A stretch of DNA of 52,500 nt from the NCBI GenBank assembly GCA_905221605.1, contig CAJNDS010002491.1:336354-388853 (forward strand), given 5' to 3'. The notes under the pieces were generated by a model. The model searched no databases. It saw only the letters and a program-made list of their open reading frames with translations, and had not been told where the DNA came from. How positions within the stretch are numbered: position 1 is the first letter of the stretch; the number at the start of each line of letters is the position of its first letter. Below, one piece after another: positions 1 to 10,931 of the stretch. A program made the translations under genes and the position numbers. This DNA is from Symbiodinium natans (taxonomy: Eukaryota; Sar; Dinophyceae; Suessiales; Symbiodiniaceae).

Positions 1-783
1 GACTGGGTTTGGGGGATTCGGGGTGGCTTGATGCAACTCTTCCATGACGAAGGGGATTGCCATGGTCTGTGTGTGTGTGTTGTGCACATTCTTGGTGAGT
101 TTAGGGTTTAGGGTTTAGGGATTGGGATTTAGGGTTTCGGGCGCAAGGTTTGGGGCGTAGGGATTCGGGCTTAGGTTTTTTAGGAGTCTGAAGCCGCGAG
201 GTCTCACAAAAGGCCTGGACTGCAACCCAAGATGCGTGATCAACGACTGGATGAGGTGCAGCAGCACTTCCTTGGGGCGTTCGAACGCCATACCCTGAAC
301 CCCATACCCTACACCCTATACCCTAAACCCCATCATCAACCTAAGCCACCCTAAACCCTAAACCCTAAACCCTAAGCCCTCTAGACCCTAGAAGCCCTAA
401 ATCCTAAACAGAGTTTAGGGTTTAGGGCTTATAGGTTTTCGAAGACGAGGGGCCACTCGGTTGAAGCCGTACTGTTCCGTACAGGCCTGCGGATGAGGCA
501 GCCAAGAATCCAAAGTAGGGCTTCGGGTTCTCAAGCCTTAGGGGATATGGGATATCATACAACTTACTTTAGGGCTTAGGGTTTAGGATTAAGGGTTTAG
601 GGTTTCCATGTGCAGCCCCCACTAATCCCTTCCCCCTATCCTGCCGAAACCGACCCCGCCTTTTAAACCCTATTCCGAATTAGGGGTGGTTCAGGCCTCA
701 TAAACCCCCTCAACACCAATAAAACCCTCAGAGGGTTTAATTAGGGTTGGGGGTCTAGGAGTCTAGGGCTGCGAGAGTTGAGC

Positions 784-935
784 TCTCCCCCTCTCTCTGT
801 CTCTCTGTCTCTCTGTCTCTCTGTCTCTCTCTGTCTCTCTCTGTCTCTCTCTGTCTCTCTCTGTCTCTCTCTGTCTCTCTCTGTCTCTCTCTGTCTCTCT
901 CTGTCTCTCTCCGTCTCTCTCTGTCTCTCTCTGTC

Positions 936-982
<47 letters not shown>

Positions 983-985
983 TTC
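784..985. repeat. CT/GT-rich simple repeat
   Basis: (CTCTGTCT)n then (CT)n. ORFs of Arg-Glu or Ser-Leu repeats on both strands are artefacts. Confidence 0.95.
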
Positions 986-1190
986 AGTTTACACCACACT
1001 TAAGTTGATTACTTGAGTATCCCTGAAGTCTAATTAATTATGACATTTCGATAAAAACACCCCCTAAAAATAAAAACACATTTCGAATTTTTATTGGGGT
1101 GAGGGGGGGGGGGGGGCGTTTAATATTAGGGGGAAGGGATTAAAAAAACCTCCCTAAATGCCCTAAACAAAAAAACCCAAACCCTTCGGC

Positions 1191-1241
1191 CTGGAGATGT
1201 GACAGCGTGACCGTGTCCAGACCTGCGGGGTCGATGGTCAC
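1191..1241 (-). CDS. Likely exon, 17 codons
   Basis: VTIDPAGLDTVTLSHLQ in phase 0, acceptor ggctaag|GTG, donor CAG|gccgaa (GC). Flanked by telomere-type repeat. No family recognised; same strand as the kinesin gene. Confidence 0.5.
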
Positions 1242-1428
1242 CTTAGCCAGGCTTGGAGAAGCTTTTGGGTTTAGGGTTGAGGGTTTAGGGTTTAATCGGG
1301 GTTTAGGGTTGAGGTGGTTGAGGGGTTTCGAGTTTCGGCTGTAGGGTTGAAGGGCTCAGGATTTCGGAGTATGGCAGGGTTTTGGGCTCTTTGGTTGTGG
1401 ACTTTTGGGTATTGGGGGGGGGTTCGCG

Positions 1429-1626
1429 TTAGGGTTTAGGGTTTAGGGTTTAGGGTTTAGGGTTTAGGGTTTAGGGTTTAGGGTTTAGGGTTTAGGGTTT
1501 AGGGGTTCAGGGTTTAGGGTTTAGGGTTTAGGGTTTAGGGTTTAGGGTTTAGGGTTTAGGGTTTAGGGTTTAGGGTTTAGGGTTTAGGGTTTAGGGTTTA
1601 GGGTTTAGGGTTTAGGGTTTAGGGTT
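1429..1626 (+). repeat. TTTAGGG array, about 28 units
   Basis: Nearly perfect, with one insertion and variant at about 1,502-1,508. Confidence 0.97.
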
Positions 1627-1631
1627 TCGTG

Positions 1632-1681
1632 CCGTAGCAGCCGCCCAAGGCGTCAAGCCACGAGGCTTGCAACAGCCCTTC
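1632..1681 (-). CDS. Likely exon
   Basis: Acceptor cctgtcag|GAAGGG, peptide EGLLQASWLDALGGCYGT. It abuts the array ending at 1,626; the donor is not clear. Confidence 0.45.
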
Positions 1682-2046
1682 CTGACAGGCCAAGTGCCCT
1701 AACGTCCCCTCTTCAACCCTAGAGAACCCTAGGCCCACACCTAAACCCTAAACCCTATGCCAATAACCCTATAACCCTCAGCCCTAAACCCTAAACCCTA
1801 AACTCTAAACCCTATGCCAATAACCCTATAACCCTAAGCCCTAAACCGCATTGACTTGATATCGTGAAGATAATCGTCGGCATGCCGCACACAGAAACCA
1901 GAACCCTCAATCCTCTACACCCTAAACCCTAGACCCTAAAGTCTATAACCCTAAACACTCAATCCCTAAATCCTAAGCCCTAAACCCCAAACCCCAAACC
2001 CTAAACCCTAAACCCCAAACCCCAAACCCTAAACCCTAGACCCTCC

Positions 2047-2093
2047 CCTCGCAGGCAAGGTGCGCAGTCAGTGGCATCCTCCCCCCCGATCTC
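2047..2093 (-). CDS. Likely exon
   Basis: Acceptor tctcaag|GAGATC, peptide EIGGEDATDCAPCLR. GC-rich island between repeats. Confidence 0.4.
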
Positions 2094-2205
2094 CTTGAGA
2101 GCTGTGCCTCGAGGTGGGGTTTGGGGTTTAGGGTTTAGGGGTTTAGGGGTTGAGGGTTTCGGGTTTAGGCTTTAGGGTTTGGGGTTTAGGGTTAGGGTTT
2201 GGGGT

Positions 2206-2270
2206 TCCGGGCATCTACGAAGATGGGCTCTCGCTGCCGTATGGCGGCTACCTTGCTGGTGCAGGGGCTG
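2206..2270 (-). CDS. Likely exon
   Basis: Acceptor ctccctacag|C, peptide SPCTSKVAAIRQREPIFVDA. The plus-strand ORF over this spot is repeat-primed and less coding-like. Confidence 0.4.
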
Positions 2271-2692
2271 CTGTAGGGAGGGAGGCGGGCAGGTTCACCG
2301 GGTCAGTCCGAAAACCACTAGTCTACCCAAATCTCTTCGCTCTAGACCAATCAGAGCGAACCAAGAAAAAAGCCCTTAACCCAATGTAATGTAAGCCCTG
2401 ACCCATCCTTGTCGCACCCAATACCAACCTCTCTGAGATGAGGGCGGGGGGGGGGGGGGGGCGGGGGGGAAAAGGGGTTAGGGTCTGTGAGGACTAGGGT
2501 ATTGTGCTTTCGGGCTTCTGAGCCTGCAGGGCTTAGGGCTTACAAGCATTCAAGACTTAGGGCTTAGGGGGTTTTGAGCTTCAAGGATGCAGGGCTGAAG
2601 GTTTGAGGAAACCCTTCAGCCCAAAACCTCTGATCTCTAAACCCTAAACCCTAAACCAACCCTAAACCCTAAACCCTAAAACCTCGAAGGGT

Positions 2693-2775
2693 CTTGGAGA
2701 AGGTCGCGACCGCGCACTGAGGCACCCAACCATGGCACAAGCTCATCAAGCGCACGATCCTCGGATATCCAGGAG
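2693..2775 (-). CDS. Likely exon
   Basis: Acceptor ttgtgcag|CTCC, peptide SWISEDRALDELVPWLGASV then RGRDLLQ, acidic and open. No family recognised. Confidence 0.45.
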
Positions 2776-3008
2776 CTGCACAACCACCCTAACCCCCTCC
2801 TCCCCCGCTCCTGCACCCTAAACCCTAAACCCTAAACCCTAAACCCCAAACCCCACGGTTTAGGCTTCCTTGGCCATACTGCCCCCACCCGTAACACCCC
2901 CTTCCCCAAAAACCCTAAAAACCCTAAACACTCCAAAAACCCTAAACACCCCAAAAACCCTCAAAGCCCTCAACCCTACAAACCCTGAACCCATAACAAC
3001 ACACGCAC

Positions 3009-3070
3009 CGCGCAACTTCGAGAGGAGCTGTCGGGAGGGCTTTCATAGCCCGTCTCCATCATCGCTTGTG
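3009..3070 (-). CDS. Likely exon
   Basis: Peptide AQAMMETGYESPPDSSSRSC with a good donor GCG|gtgcgt. Confidence 0.45.
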
Positions 3071-3425
3071 CATATTTCGTATTTGGGCTTGGTAACCCGA
3101 ACCCCTAAGCCCTAACCCCTAACCCTACACCCTACCCTGAACCCTACACCCTAAAGCCTCAACCCTGTAGCTACATCTCAGCGCTTCTCCGACACACCCG
3201 CGCCGATTCTTGGGATGATGTATCCTGAGATCCTAATGCCGACACCAAAAACCCGAACTGCCGCTGTGTGCCTCCAATCCTTCAAGAGAACCCCTACACT
3301 GAGACACCCCTCATGCAACCACACAGCCCTAAACCCTAAACCAAAAAACCTTAAACCCCAAACCCCAAACCCCAACCCTAAACCCTAAACCACCCTACCT
3401 CCTCTCTCCAAGCGGCGTGTGGCGG

Positions 3426-3474
3426 AAAGCTAGTGTCGATTCCGCCTTGTCCTTCATTCCTCAAAGAGGCGAGG
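3426..3474 (-). CDS. Possible exon
   Basis: Acceptor ctctttgag|GA, peptide MKDKAESTLAFRHTPL; the donor is unclear. Confidence 0.35.
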
Positions 3475-3859
3475 TCGGGATGACTAGGGTTATGGGCTTA
3501 GACTTGTCTAAGGGTCGCTAAACCCCAGGTTTAGGGTTTAGGCTAGGGTTCAGGGTCATGTGAAGCAGGGTTTATATTTCTTGTATCCCCACAAGGACAC
3601 CAAATATGTACCCTCACCAATATTAAAAGGAACCTTACATACACTCACCCATAGCAGTAATATAAACCCTACTTCATGTAGGGTTTAGTGCTTAGGGCTT
3701 AGGGTGTCGTAGGGTTTTAAACTTGGGGCTTTGACCCTGAACCCAAACCCGAAACCCTAAACCCTAAACCCCAAACCCTAAACCCTAAACCCTAAACCCC
3801 AAACCACCCCAAAGCCCTGACGTGGCTCCTGCCCGGCTGAAGGTGACGCAGCAACTCAC

Positions 3860-3895
3860 CGAGTCGAACCACTCGCCTCCTGGGGTGGCCACTTT
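3860..3895 (-). CDS. Likely exon, 12 codons
   Basis: KVATPGGEWFDS between acceptor gcccag|AAA and a consensus donor TCG|gtgagt. Confidence 0.5.
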
Positions 3896-4815
3896 CTGGG
3901 CATCAAAGGGTTTAGGAAAGTTTAGGGTTTAGGGTTTAGGGATTAGGGTTTCGGGTTTAGGGTTTGGGGTTTAGGGCTTAGGGTTTAGGGTTAGGGGTTG
4001 AGGCTTGCAAGCTGAAGGGACCGTTTCAGGGTTTTAGGTTTGGGGTTTAGGGTTTATGGTTTAGGGTGTGGGGTTTACGACTTTTGTACCTTACGCCCAA
4101 ACCACATTGTCATAGGGTCGCCGCAGCCAACCCTCAACCGCAAGCCCTAAACCCTAAACCGCAAACCCTGAACCCCAAACCCTACACCCTGTAAACCCCA
4201 AACCCTAAGCTCAAAACCCGAAACCCCAAACCCCTGGCGCAACCTTCGTCACCGAACCGAAACTTTAATTTGTGAAGAAGCCGGCATGGTGTGAAAGTTC
4301 AACGAGAAAGTGCAAGGTGAGCCGAAGTGTCTGCCCTAGATCCCACAGAGCTCCCAAGCACCCCAAACAAGTCAGGGGTTTAAGGTTTTTCGGTTTGGGG
4401 CTATAGGGCTTTTGGGGGTTTCGGGTTTTGGCGTTTTAGGGTCTGGCTTTTTTGGGTTTGGGGGTTTTAGCGTTGAACATTTCCGCTTCAGGCTTGCTGT
4501 TTGTGTTGCTCTAGTCTAGGGAAACACCCTCAACCCCAAAACCACCCTAATGAAACCCTAAACCCCTTATAAACTCTGAGCCCAGAGCTGGACTCTCTAC
4601 ATCCCTAAGCCCTGGTTCTTCGGAATTAGAAGGATTATATGGGGTACCTGATGCCAAAATTCACTGCAAAAAAACCAGCCAGCATAAGCCCAGAATCCCA
4701 CAAATCCCCTTATCCCTCAACCCGACGGATTAAATACTCTCACCCCCCAGGCCGTAAACGGGTTCAGGGTTTAGGGTTTAGGGAAAAGGTTCAGGTTTTG
4801 GGGTTTGGGGTTTGG

Positions 4816-4929
4816 GGTTTGGGGTTTAGGGTTTAGGGTTTAGGGTTTAGGGTTTAGGGTTTAGGGTTTAGGGTTTAGGGTTTAGGGTTTAGGGTTTAGG
4901 GTTTAGGGTTTAGGGTTTAGGGTTTAGGG
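4816..4929 (+). repeat. TTTAGGG array
   Basis: Preceded by GGGTTTG variant units. Confidence 0.95.
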
Positions 4930-5037
4930 CTACCCTGAAACATCTCGCCGGGCGGCGCATCTGGTGAAGGAGCCCAGTTCCTTCCCAGAATCGTGCCATG
5001 GCCCTGGGGCTTTAAGTGTTGGCTGGCAGGGAATGGG

Positions 5038-5203
5038 GGGTTTAGGGTTTAGGGTTTAGGGTTTAGGGTTTAGGGTTTAGGGTTTAGGGTTTAGGGTTTA
5101 GGGGTTCTGGGGTTCAGGGGCTCAGGGGCTCAGGGGTTCAGGGGCTCAGGGGTTCAGGGGTTCAGGGGTTCAGGGGTTCAGGGGTTCAGGGGTTCAGGGT
5201 TTG
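5038..5203 (+). repeat. TTTAGGG array passing into GGGGTTCA octamers
   Basis: Perfect heptamers to about 5,102, then an 8-bp variant (GGGGTTCA/GGGGCTCA) repeated about 12 times. Confidence 0.95.
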
Positions 5204-5461
5204 GGGTTTAGTGTTTCGGGGCGTCACCATACTTACCCTTCCATCCCTGCTTAGCAAGCTGGGAGGGCTCGAGGATACTAGGGTTTAGGGTTGGCAGTTT
5301 AGGCATTAGGGCTAAGAGGTGTAGGGTGGGGGGGGTTCAGGGTTTTTGGGCTTTTAGGGTTGGCGCTTTGGGGTTGACAGTTGAGGTTTTGGGTTCAGGG
5401 TTAAGGTTAGTGTGCAAGGGGCCTGAGCCCTATAAACCTAAGCGTCCGAAAGCTGACTTTC

Positions 5462-5651
5462 TTGGTAGCCCAGTAACCCTACTATCAAGAATGTACCCTT
5501 TTTGGGGGATAGCTACTTCACAAGGGAACCTTGAGCCCAATAAAGTGCAAAAGCGCACCACAAATTAGGGTACCCTTTTTGGGGGGGTTGGTTGCTTTGT
5601 AAGGAACCTTGAACCCCAAGAAAGAGCAAAAGCGCACCGCTGCGCTACCAA
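5462..5651. mobile_element. Short inverted-end element (introner-like), copy 1
   Basis: It starts TTGGTAGCCCAGTAACC and ends CTGCGCTACCAA. The core contains GTACCCTTTTTGGGGG and is internally duplicated (two ~86-bp segments each ending AGCAAAAGCGCACC-like). Too small to encode a transposase. Confidence 0.65.
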
Positions 5652-5652
5652 G

Positions 5653-5722
5653 CTGTATGTGCAGCCGAAGGGGCCGATTGATCCGGAAGACCAAGAGCGC
5701 AAAGAGCACCCCGGTCGCGGCT
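5653..5722 (+). CDS. Possible plus-strand exon next to an inverted-end element
   Basis: Directly after the element end ...GCTACCAAG, the plus strand is open with LYVQPKGPIDPEDQERKEHP then GRGLPEP. Composition favours the plus strand, against the minus direction of neighbouring genes. Confidence 0.4.
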
Positions 5723-6474
5723 TGCCAGAGCCTGGATTAGGGTAAATGGTTTAGGGTTTAGGGTTTAGGGTTTAGGGTTAGATTGCCGGGTTTAGGGACT
5801 TTAGGGACTTCACGATCTTTTTTTGGGGGGGGCTTTACCGGGTTTAACAGGTTTGTTTAGGGTGTTGCCTGGGGTGTTTACAGGGCCTCTGGTGTGTTAC
5901 AGGGTTAGAAGGTTGCAGAGAGCCAAGCTCCTACGGGAGCCTTGGGCCCACTGAACCGAAACAAGCTAGGTACCCAACAGAATCCCTTCAAAGGACGAAA
6001 GAGGGACCTTTGGGGGTATTTAGGTGTTCTTTGGGGGCTACTTTGGTATGTAGGGACTGTATCAGGGGTTTTAGAAACGGAATCCGGTTGTACACGGGGA
6101 CATAACGTACCCTACCCTCATTTCCCTGCTTAAGGGCGTGTAGCGTGGGGCTCGGGAGGCTCAGATTCTGCATGTCAGAGCTGGCAACCCTATCTTCGGG
6201 CTAAGGGAACCCTATAATGCCTAAACCGAAGCCCTAAGCCGCAAGCCCTAAGCCCGAAACCCTAAGCCCGAAACCCTAAACCCTGGACCCTAAACCAGGA
6301 CTGCGAGCCCAGGGCATAAAGTTTCAGGCTTTCGGGCTTACTGTATCTGTTGGGCCTTTTTTGGTTGGGATTTGAAGATGGGTCCAGAGGCAAGCAAGCC
6401 ATAGTCGGTGAGACCCCGAAGCCCGAAAGCCCCAAAAATCCTAGGTTTAGGGTTTAGGGTTTAGGGTTCAGGGT

Positions 6475-6637
6475 TTAGGGGTTTAGGGGTTTAGGGGTTT
6501 AGGGGTTTAGGGGTTTAGGGGTTTAGGGGTTTAGGGGTTTAGGGGTTTAGGTTTAGGGGTTTAGGGGTTTAGGGGTTTAGGGGTTTAGGGGTTTAGGGGT
6601 TTAGGGGTTTAGGGGTTTAGGGGTTTAGGGGTTTAGG
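6475..6637 (+). repeat. TTTAGGGG octamer array
   Basis: About 20 units with one extra G per unit; one heptamer interruption near 6,550. Confidence 0.95.
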
Positions 6638-6691
6638 GTTTAGGCTTTCGGACAAAGACCCTAAAACCCGCAAAGACCCAAACCCGGAACA

Positions 6692-6738
6692 TCGAACTCA
6701 CGGACGCCGGGTTTGGGTCGTTCTTTCTTCTGGCGCTT
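6692..6738 (-). CDS. Possible exon
   Basis: Acceptor gattcag|AAG, peptide KRQKKERPKPGVREFD, basic. Confidence 0.4.
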
Positions 6739-6819
6739 CTGAATCCCTAAGTCTGAAATGACACAATCCTGAACCCTGAACCCTAAACCCCGAACCCTAC
6801 ACCCTAAACCCAAAACCCA

Positions 6820-6945
6820 AAACCCTAACCCTAAACCCTAAACCCTAAACCCTAAACCCTAAACCCTAAACCCTGAACCCTGAACCCTGAACCCTGAACC
6901 CTGAACCCTGAACCCTGAACCCTGAACCCTGAACCCTGAACCCTG
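6820..6945 (-). repeat. CCCTAAA array passing into CCCTGAA
   Basis: Seven perfect units, then about 11 units with one fixed substitution. Confidence 0.95.
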
Positions 6946-7199
6946 ACTCTGATTCTGCAGCGCGGGGGCTGACTCTGCTGGGCCTCGAGCAAGCCGTAAT
7001 CCTCCCAAATCAAGGCTTCCGAACTCGTACCCCTAGACCCTAAACCCTAAGCCCTAGACCCTAAACCCCAAACCCTAAACCCTAAACCCTACACCCTAAA
7101 CCGAACTTAAGGTGTTCAGGGTCTGGGATGTAGGGGTCCACTCCCACTACGGCCGAACCCAAGGGGGCAAGACCCTTCAGTGCTGAGCACCAAGCTGAG

Positions 7200-7370
7200 A
7201 AGGGCCTTAGGGTTTGTTTAGGGTTCAGGGTTCAGGGTTCAGGGTTCAAGGTTCAGGGTTCAGGGTTCAGGGTTTAGGGTTTAGGGTTCAGGGTTCAGGG
7301 TTCAGGGTTCAGGGTTTAGGGTTTAGGGTTTAGGGTTTAGGGTTTAGGGTGTAGGGTGTAGGGTGTAGGG
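7200..7370 (+). repeat. Mixed GGGTTCA / GGGTTTA / GGGTGTA array
   Basis: Blocks of each variant in runs rather than interspersed. Confidence 0.9.
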
Positions 7371-7440
7371 TTCTCTGTGCTGATGCGGTTCGGGGGCTCA
7401 CTTCCTGGCAGCTTCTGCACCCCTAGCCCATGAAACCCTA
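7368..7440. repeat. Inverted duplication, arm 1
   Basis: About 70 nt, from GGGTTCTCTGTGCTGATGCG to CCTAGCCCATGAAACC, is the exact reverse complement of 8,425-8,495. Confidence 0.9.
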
Positions 7441-7499
7441 AACCCTAAACCCTAAACCCATAACCCATAACCCATGAAACCCTAACACCTCTAGGACTC

Positions 7500-7640
7500 A
7501 AGGAGGGTTCAGGGTTCAGGGTTCAGGGTTCAGGGTTCAGGGTTTAGGGTTTAGGGTTTAGGGTTTAGGGTTTAGGGTTTAGGGTTTAGGGTTTAGGGTT
7601 TAGGGTTTAGGGTTTAGGGTAGGGTTTAGGGTTTAGGGTT
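7500..7640 (+). repeat. TTTAGGG array
   Basis: Five GGGTTCA units, then perfect units. Confidence 0.93.
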
Positions 7641-7664
7641 TGGGGCTTAGGGCTTCTGTAGGAA

Positions 7665-7778
7665 GGCTAGGTTGCCCAGTAACCTAGGATTCACGGTGTC
7701 CTTTTGTGCTTGAAGGGACTTATGAGGGAAACCTAAACCCACCAAGACAAAAATGAGGGCACTGCTGGCTATCCTAGG
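7665..7778. mobile_element. Inverted-end element, diverged copy
   Basis: GGTTGCCCAGTAACCTAGG at one end, CTTATGAGGGAAACC inside, and CTGGCTATCCTAGG at the other end. Confidence 0.35.
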
Positions 7779-7936
7779 ACACTGAAATCCGACCTCCACC
7801 TGGCACGTGAACTTTCTTTCCCCGTGAGAGTCTTACTTAGGGTTTCGGGTTTCGGGTTTCGGGTTTTGGGTTTTGGGTTTTGGGTTTAGGGTTTAGGGTT
7901 TAGGGTTTAGGGTTTAGGGTTTAGGGTTTACCCGAC

Positions 7937-7985
7937 CCCGCCCAATTCCCTGAGTCCTTGCGGAATTCCGGACCTACCCACTCGT
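7937..7985 (-). CDS. Likely exon
   Basis: Acceptor cctttgcag|AC, peptide DEWVGPEFRKDSGNWAG, donor GGG|gtcggg. Flanked by TTTAGGG repeat. Confidence 0.45.
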
Positions 7986-8332
7986 CTGCAAAGGCTAAGA
8001 AGAATGCCTCGGACTGAGAGCGCGGGGTTCATGAGGCTTGCGCGTCTTCAGGCGTCCGCAGCATTGAGGGCGTAAGGCTTCGGGGCTTTGCGGCCAAGGC
8101 ATCTGAACTTGCAGAGTACAGAGCCCCAAACCCTAAACCCTAAACCCTAAACCCCAAAAGCCCGAACCTTTAAGAACCCAGAAATACTTGTTGTAGATTC
8201 CCTAACAATCCCCGTATAAGGTCCTTTGCTTACTGGACTAAGATACCGCAAAGCAAGTTGTAGGTTCCCAAGTAACCCTTAAGGTCCCTTATGAGGGTCC
8301 CTCCTTGAGTCCTAGAGATGTTAGTGTTTCAT

Positions 8333-8427
8333 GGGTTTAGGGTTTAGGGTTTAGGGTTTAGGGTTTAGGGTTTAGGGTTTAGGGTTTAGGGTTTAGGGTT
8401 TAGGGTTTAGGGTTTAGGGTTTAGGGT
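8333..8427 (+). repeat. TTTAGGG array
   Basis: Perfect; it runs into the inverted duplication arm. Confidence 0.95.
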
Positions 8428-8495
8428 TTCATGGGCTAGGGGTGCAGAAGCTGCCAGGAAGTGAGCCCCCGAACCGCATCAGCACAGAGAACCCT
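8425..8495. repeat. Inverted duplication, arm 2
   Basis: Exact inverse of 7,368-7,438, including telomere repeat at the inner edge. Minus-strand reading of arm 1 (plus-strand of arm 2) allows KLPGSEPPNRIST after an AG, so the duplicated piece may have been an exon. Confidence 0.9.
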
Positions 8496-9226
8496 GAGCC
8501 CCAAAACCTAAACCCTAAACCCTAAACCCTAACCCTAAACCCTAAACCCCAAGAACCTTCAAGTACCCAAGCTCAAACAAGCTTCGACCAGGCCCGTAGG
8601 CACGGCAAACCAACATGCTCTTGGAGCAACGGAGCCTGCGAAGCCCAGATCTGCGTGTTTAAAGGTTTGGGCTTTCTGGGTTTACGGTTTAGGGTTTAGG
8701 GTTTAGGGTTTATGGGTCTAAGGTGTAGAGGTTGGGGGTTTTGAGGGTCTTGGGTTTTGAGGGTTTTGGGGCTTTGGGGATGTTTGGGGGTTGAGGGTTT
8801 CGTTTTGGGGCTCAGGGGAGGTTTAGGGCTCTCAGGCTGGAGGGGTGTCTAAACTCTAAACTCAAAAGCCCTACTTCTGGGTATACAAGGGGTCCTAAAC
8901 CCTCAGACCCTAAACCCTATAGCCCTGGATCCCTGAAACCTAAACCCCTGAAAGCTCTAAAACCTCTGAACCCTGAACTGAACCCGCAGGGGCCCCACCA
9001 GCAGGCGTCAGGGTTAAAATGTTTGGGGTTTAGGGTTTAGGGCTGAGGGCACGGGGCTGTTGGGGTGGTGAGGGGGGGGGGGGGGGTTCAGGGTGTGTAG
9101 GGTGCGTAGGGCTTGGTGCATTTCAGGGTTCAGGGTTTGGGTTTAGGGCTTCTTGTTTAAGGAACTTAGCTTAGTTGGAGGGGTCGGGGGGGCTTGGCTT
9201 CCCTTACTTAAGCTAAGGGCATAGGG

Positions 9227-9502
9227 CTCAGGGTTCAGGGTTTAGGATTTAGGGTTTGTAGGGTTTAGGGTTTAGGGTTTAGGGCTAGGGTTTAGGGTTT
9301 AGGGTGTAGGGTGTAGGGTTCAGGGTTCAGGGTTCAGGGTTCCGGGTTCAGGGTTCAGGGTTTAGGGTTCAGGGTTTAGGGTTTAGGGTTTAGGGTGTAG
9401 GGTGTAGGGTTTAGGGTTTAGGGTTTAGGGTTTAGGGTTTAGGGTTTAGGGTTTAGGGTTTAGGGTTTAGGGTTTAGGGTTTAGGGTTTAGGGTTTAGGG
9501 TT
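9227..9502 (+). repeat. TTTAGGG array with variants
   Basis: GTAGGGT, TTCAGGG and TTTAGGG blocks; the last 95 nt are perfect. Confidence 0.93.
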
Positions 9503-10729
9503 GCTGCTTAGGGCTTCGGGCTTAATCCGCAGGGCCTTGGATGCGGAAGATGGTCAGGACTAGCCAGTCTTCGCTGTACTCGATCATGGCGGCGAGTCTC
9601 CCGCTCTAGGGCTTTCACGTAGCCCTAAACCCTAAACCCTAAACCCTAAACCCTATGCCCTAAACCCTAAACCCTAAACCCCAAAATCGGGTGTACTGGT
9701 GTAGAGTCGGGCTCAGTACTGGCGTAGAGTCGGCCTCAACAGTCTCCGGGGTTGCTTTAGGGCTGCGCGGGCCTAGGTTTCAGAGTGTAGAGAGGCTTGG
9801 GGCCGTAACCACACCCCTCAGTCCTATGCCCTGAAGCCCCCGAATGGGCTAAGAAACCCTAAACCCTAAACCCTAAACCCTAAAACCCTAAAACCCTAAA
9901 CCTTAAACCCTAAACCCTAAACCCTAAACTCAGTAGGAGTAGGCTTTAGGCTGGCTAAGAAAAAGACCAGTGGAACGTCAAAGGACGGTCTCCAACTGTC
10001 CGTCCCAAGCTGTTGAGCCCAGCAGCACGTTAGTGTTTAGGGTTGAGGGTTTAGGGTTTAGCGTTTAGGGTTTAGGGTTTCGGGATTTTAGAGTTCATAG
10101 GGTGTTTGGGGTTCTTTAGGGTGTTTAGGGGCATTGGGGGATATTAGGGCCTTTAGGGTTTCTAGGGGTTTTAGGGGTCTTGGGTTTTTGTTGGGTCTTT
10201 GGGGGTTTTCGTGCTAATTGTTTAAAGGGTTTTTGAGGTTTTTTAGGGTTTAGTGCTTGAGGGTTGTTAGGGTTTTTGGGTTTTTGGCATAAGTTCGCAA
10301 ATTGTTCCCTAGGTCCCGCAAGGCCTGAAGTGTTTAAGTTTGAGGGTTGAGGGTTGAGGGTTTAGGGCTTCCAAACAGCAAGAGTTACAACCAGGCCAAA
10401 CCCCAAAAAAGCACTTAAATTATGCAGAGTCTGAATCGCCTGGCATCTGGAACCCTAAACCCCTAAACCCTAAACCCCTAAACCCTAAACCCTGAAACCC
10501 TAAACCCGATATAAACCCTAAACCCTAGAAACCCTTACACATAACAAGAAGTGCCCATACTTCGGATCTCCATGAAAATCGACCCTCAAGCCCTTTCAAC
10601 AAGGGTATGGGGCCCATGGTTCCAACCTTAGCTAATCGGAGCCCACGTCTCACTTCCAAAACGGCCGGAATCCAGAAACATCCCCCTTACCGGGTAGGGG
10701 CCTCTCCTGGGGATGAGATATTCCGGTTT

Positions 10730-10860
10730 AGGGTTTAGGGTTTAAGGAGGTTTAGGGTTTAGGGTTTAGGGTTTAGGGTTTAGGGTTTAGGGTTTAGGGT
10801 TTAGGGTTTAGGGTTTAGGGTTTAGGGTTTAGGGTTTGGGGTTTAGAGTTTAGGGTTTAG
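10730..10860 (+). repeat. TTTAGGG array in a kinesin intron
   Basis: Downstream of kinesin exon h on the minus strand. Confidence 0.93.
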
Positions 10861-10880
10861 GGCCCTTCTCGCACACCCTA

Positions 10881-10931
10881 GCACTCGGCTTCGGGCATGT
10901 CCGTCCGCGCCACCTCCCGCCGCTTGCAGCC
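10881..10931 (-). CDS. Kinesin exon h
   Basis: GCKRREVARTDMPEAEC aligns with G-x-x-NR-x-VA-x-T-x-MN-x-x-SSRSH. Acceptor gttgcag|GGC. A TAG follows directly unless a donor lies at its edge. The phase from exon g is off by one, so the join is not settled. Confidence 0.6.

Noticed and set aside
763-1008. Arg-Glu and Ser-Leu repeat ORFs on the two strands
   Set aside because: The CT/GT simple repeat gives open frames on both strands.
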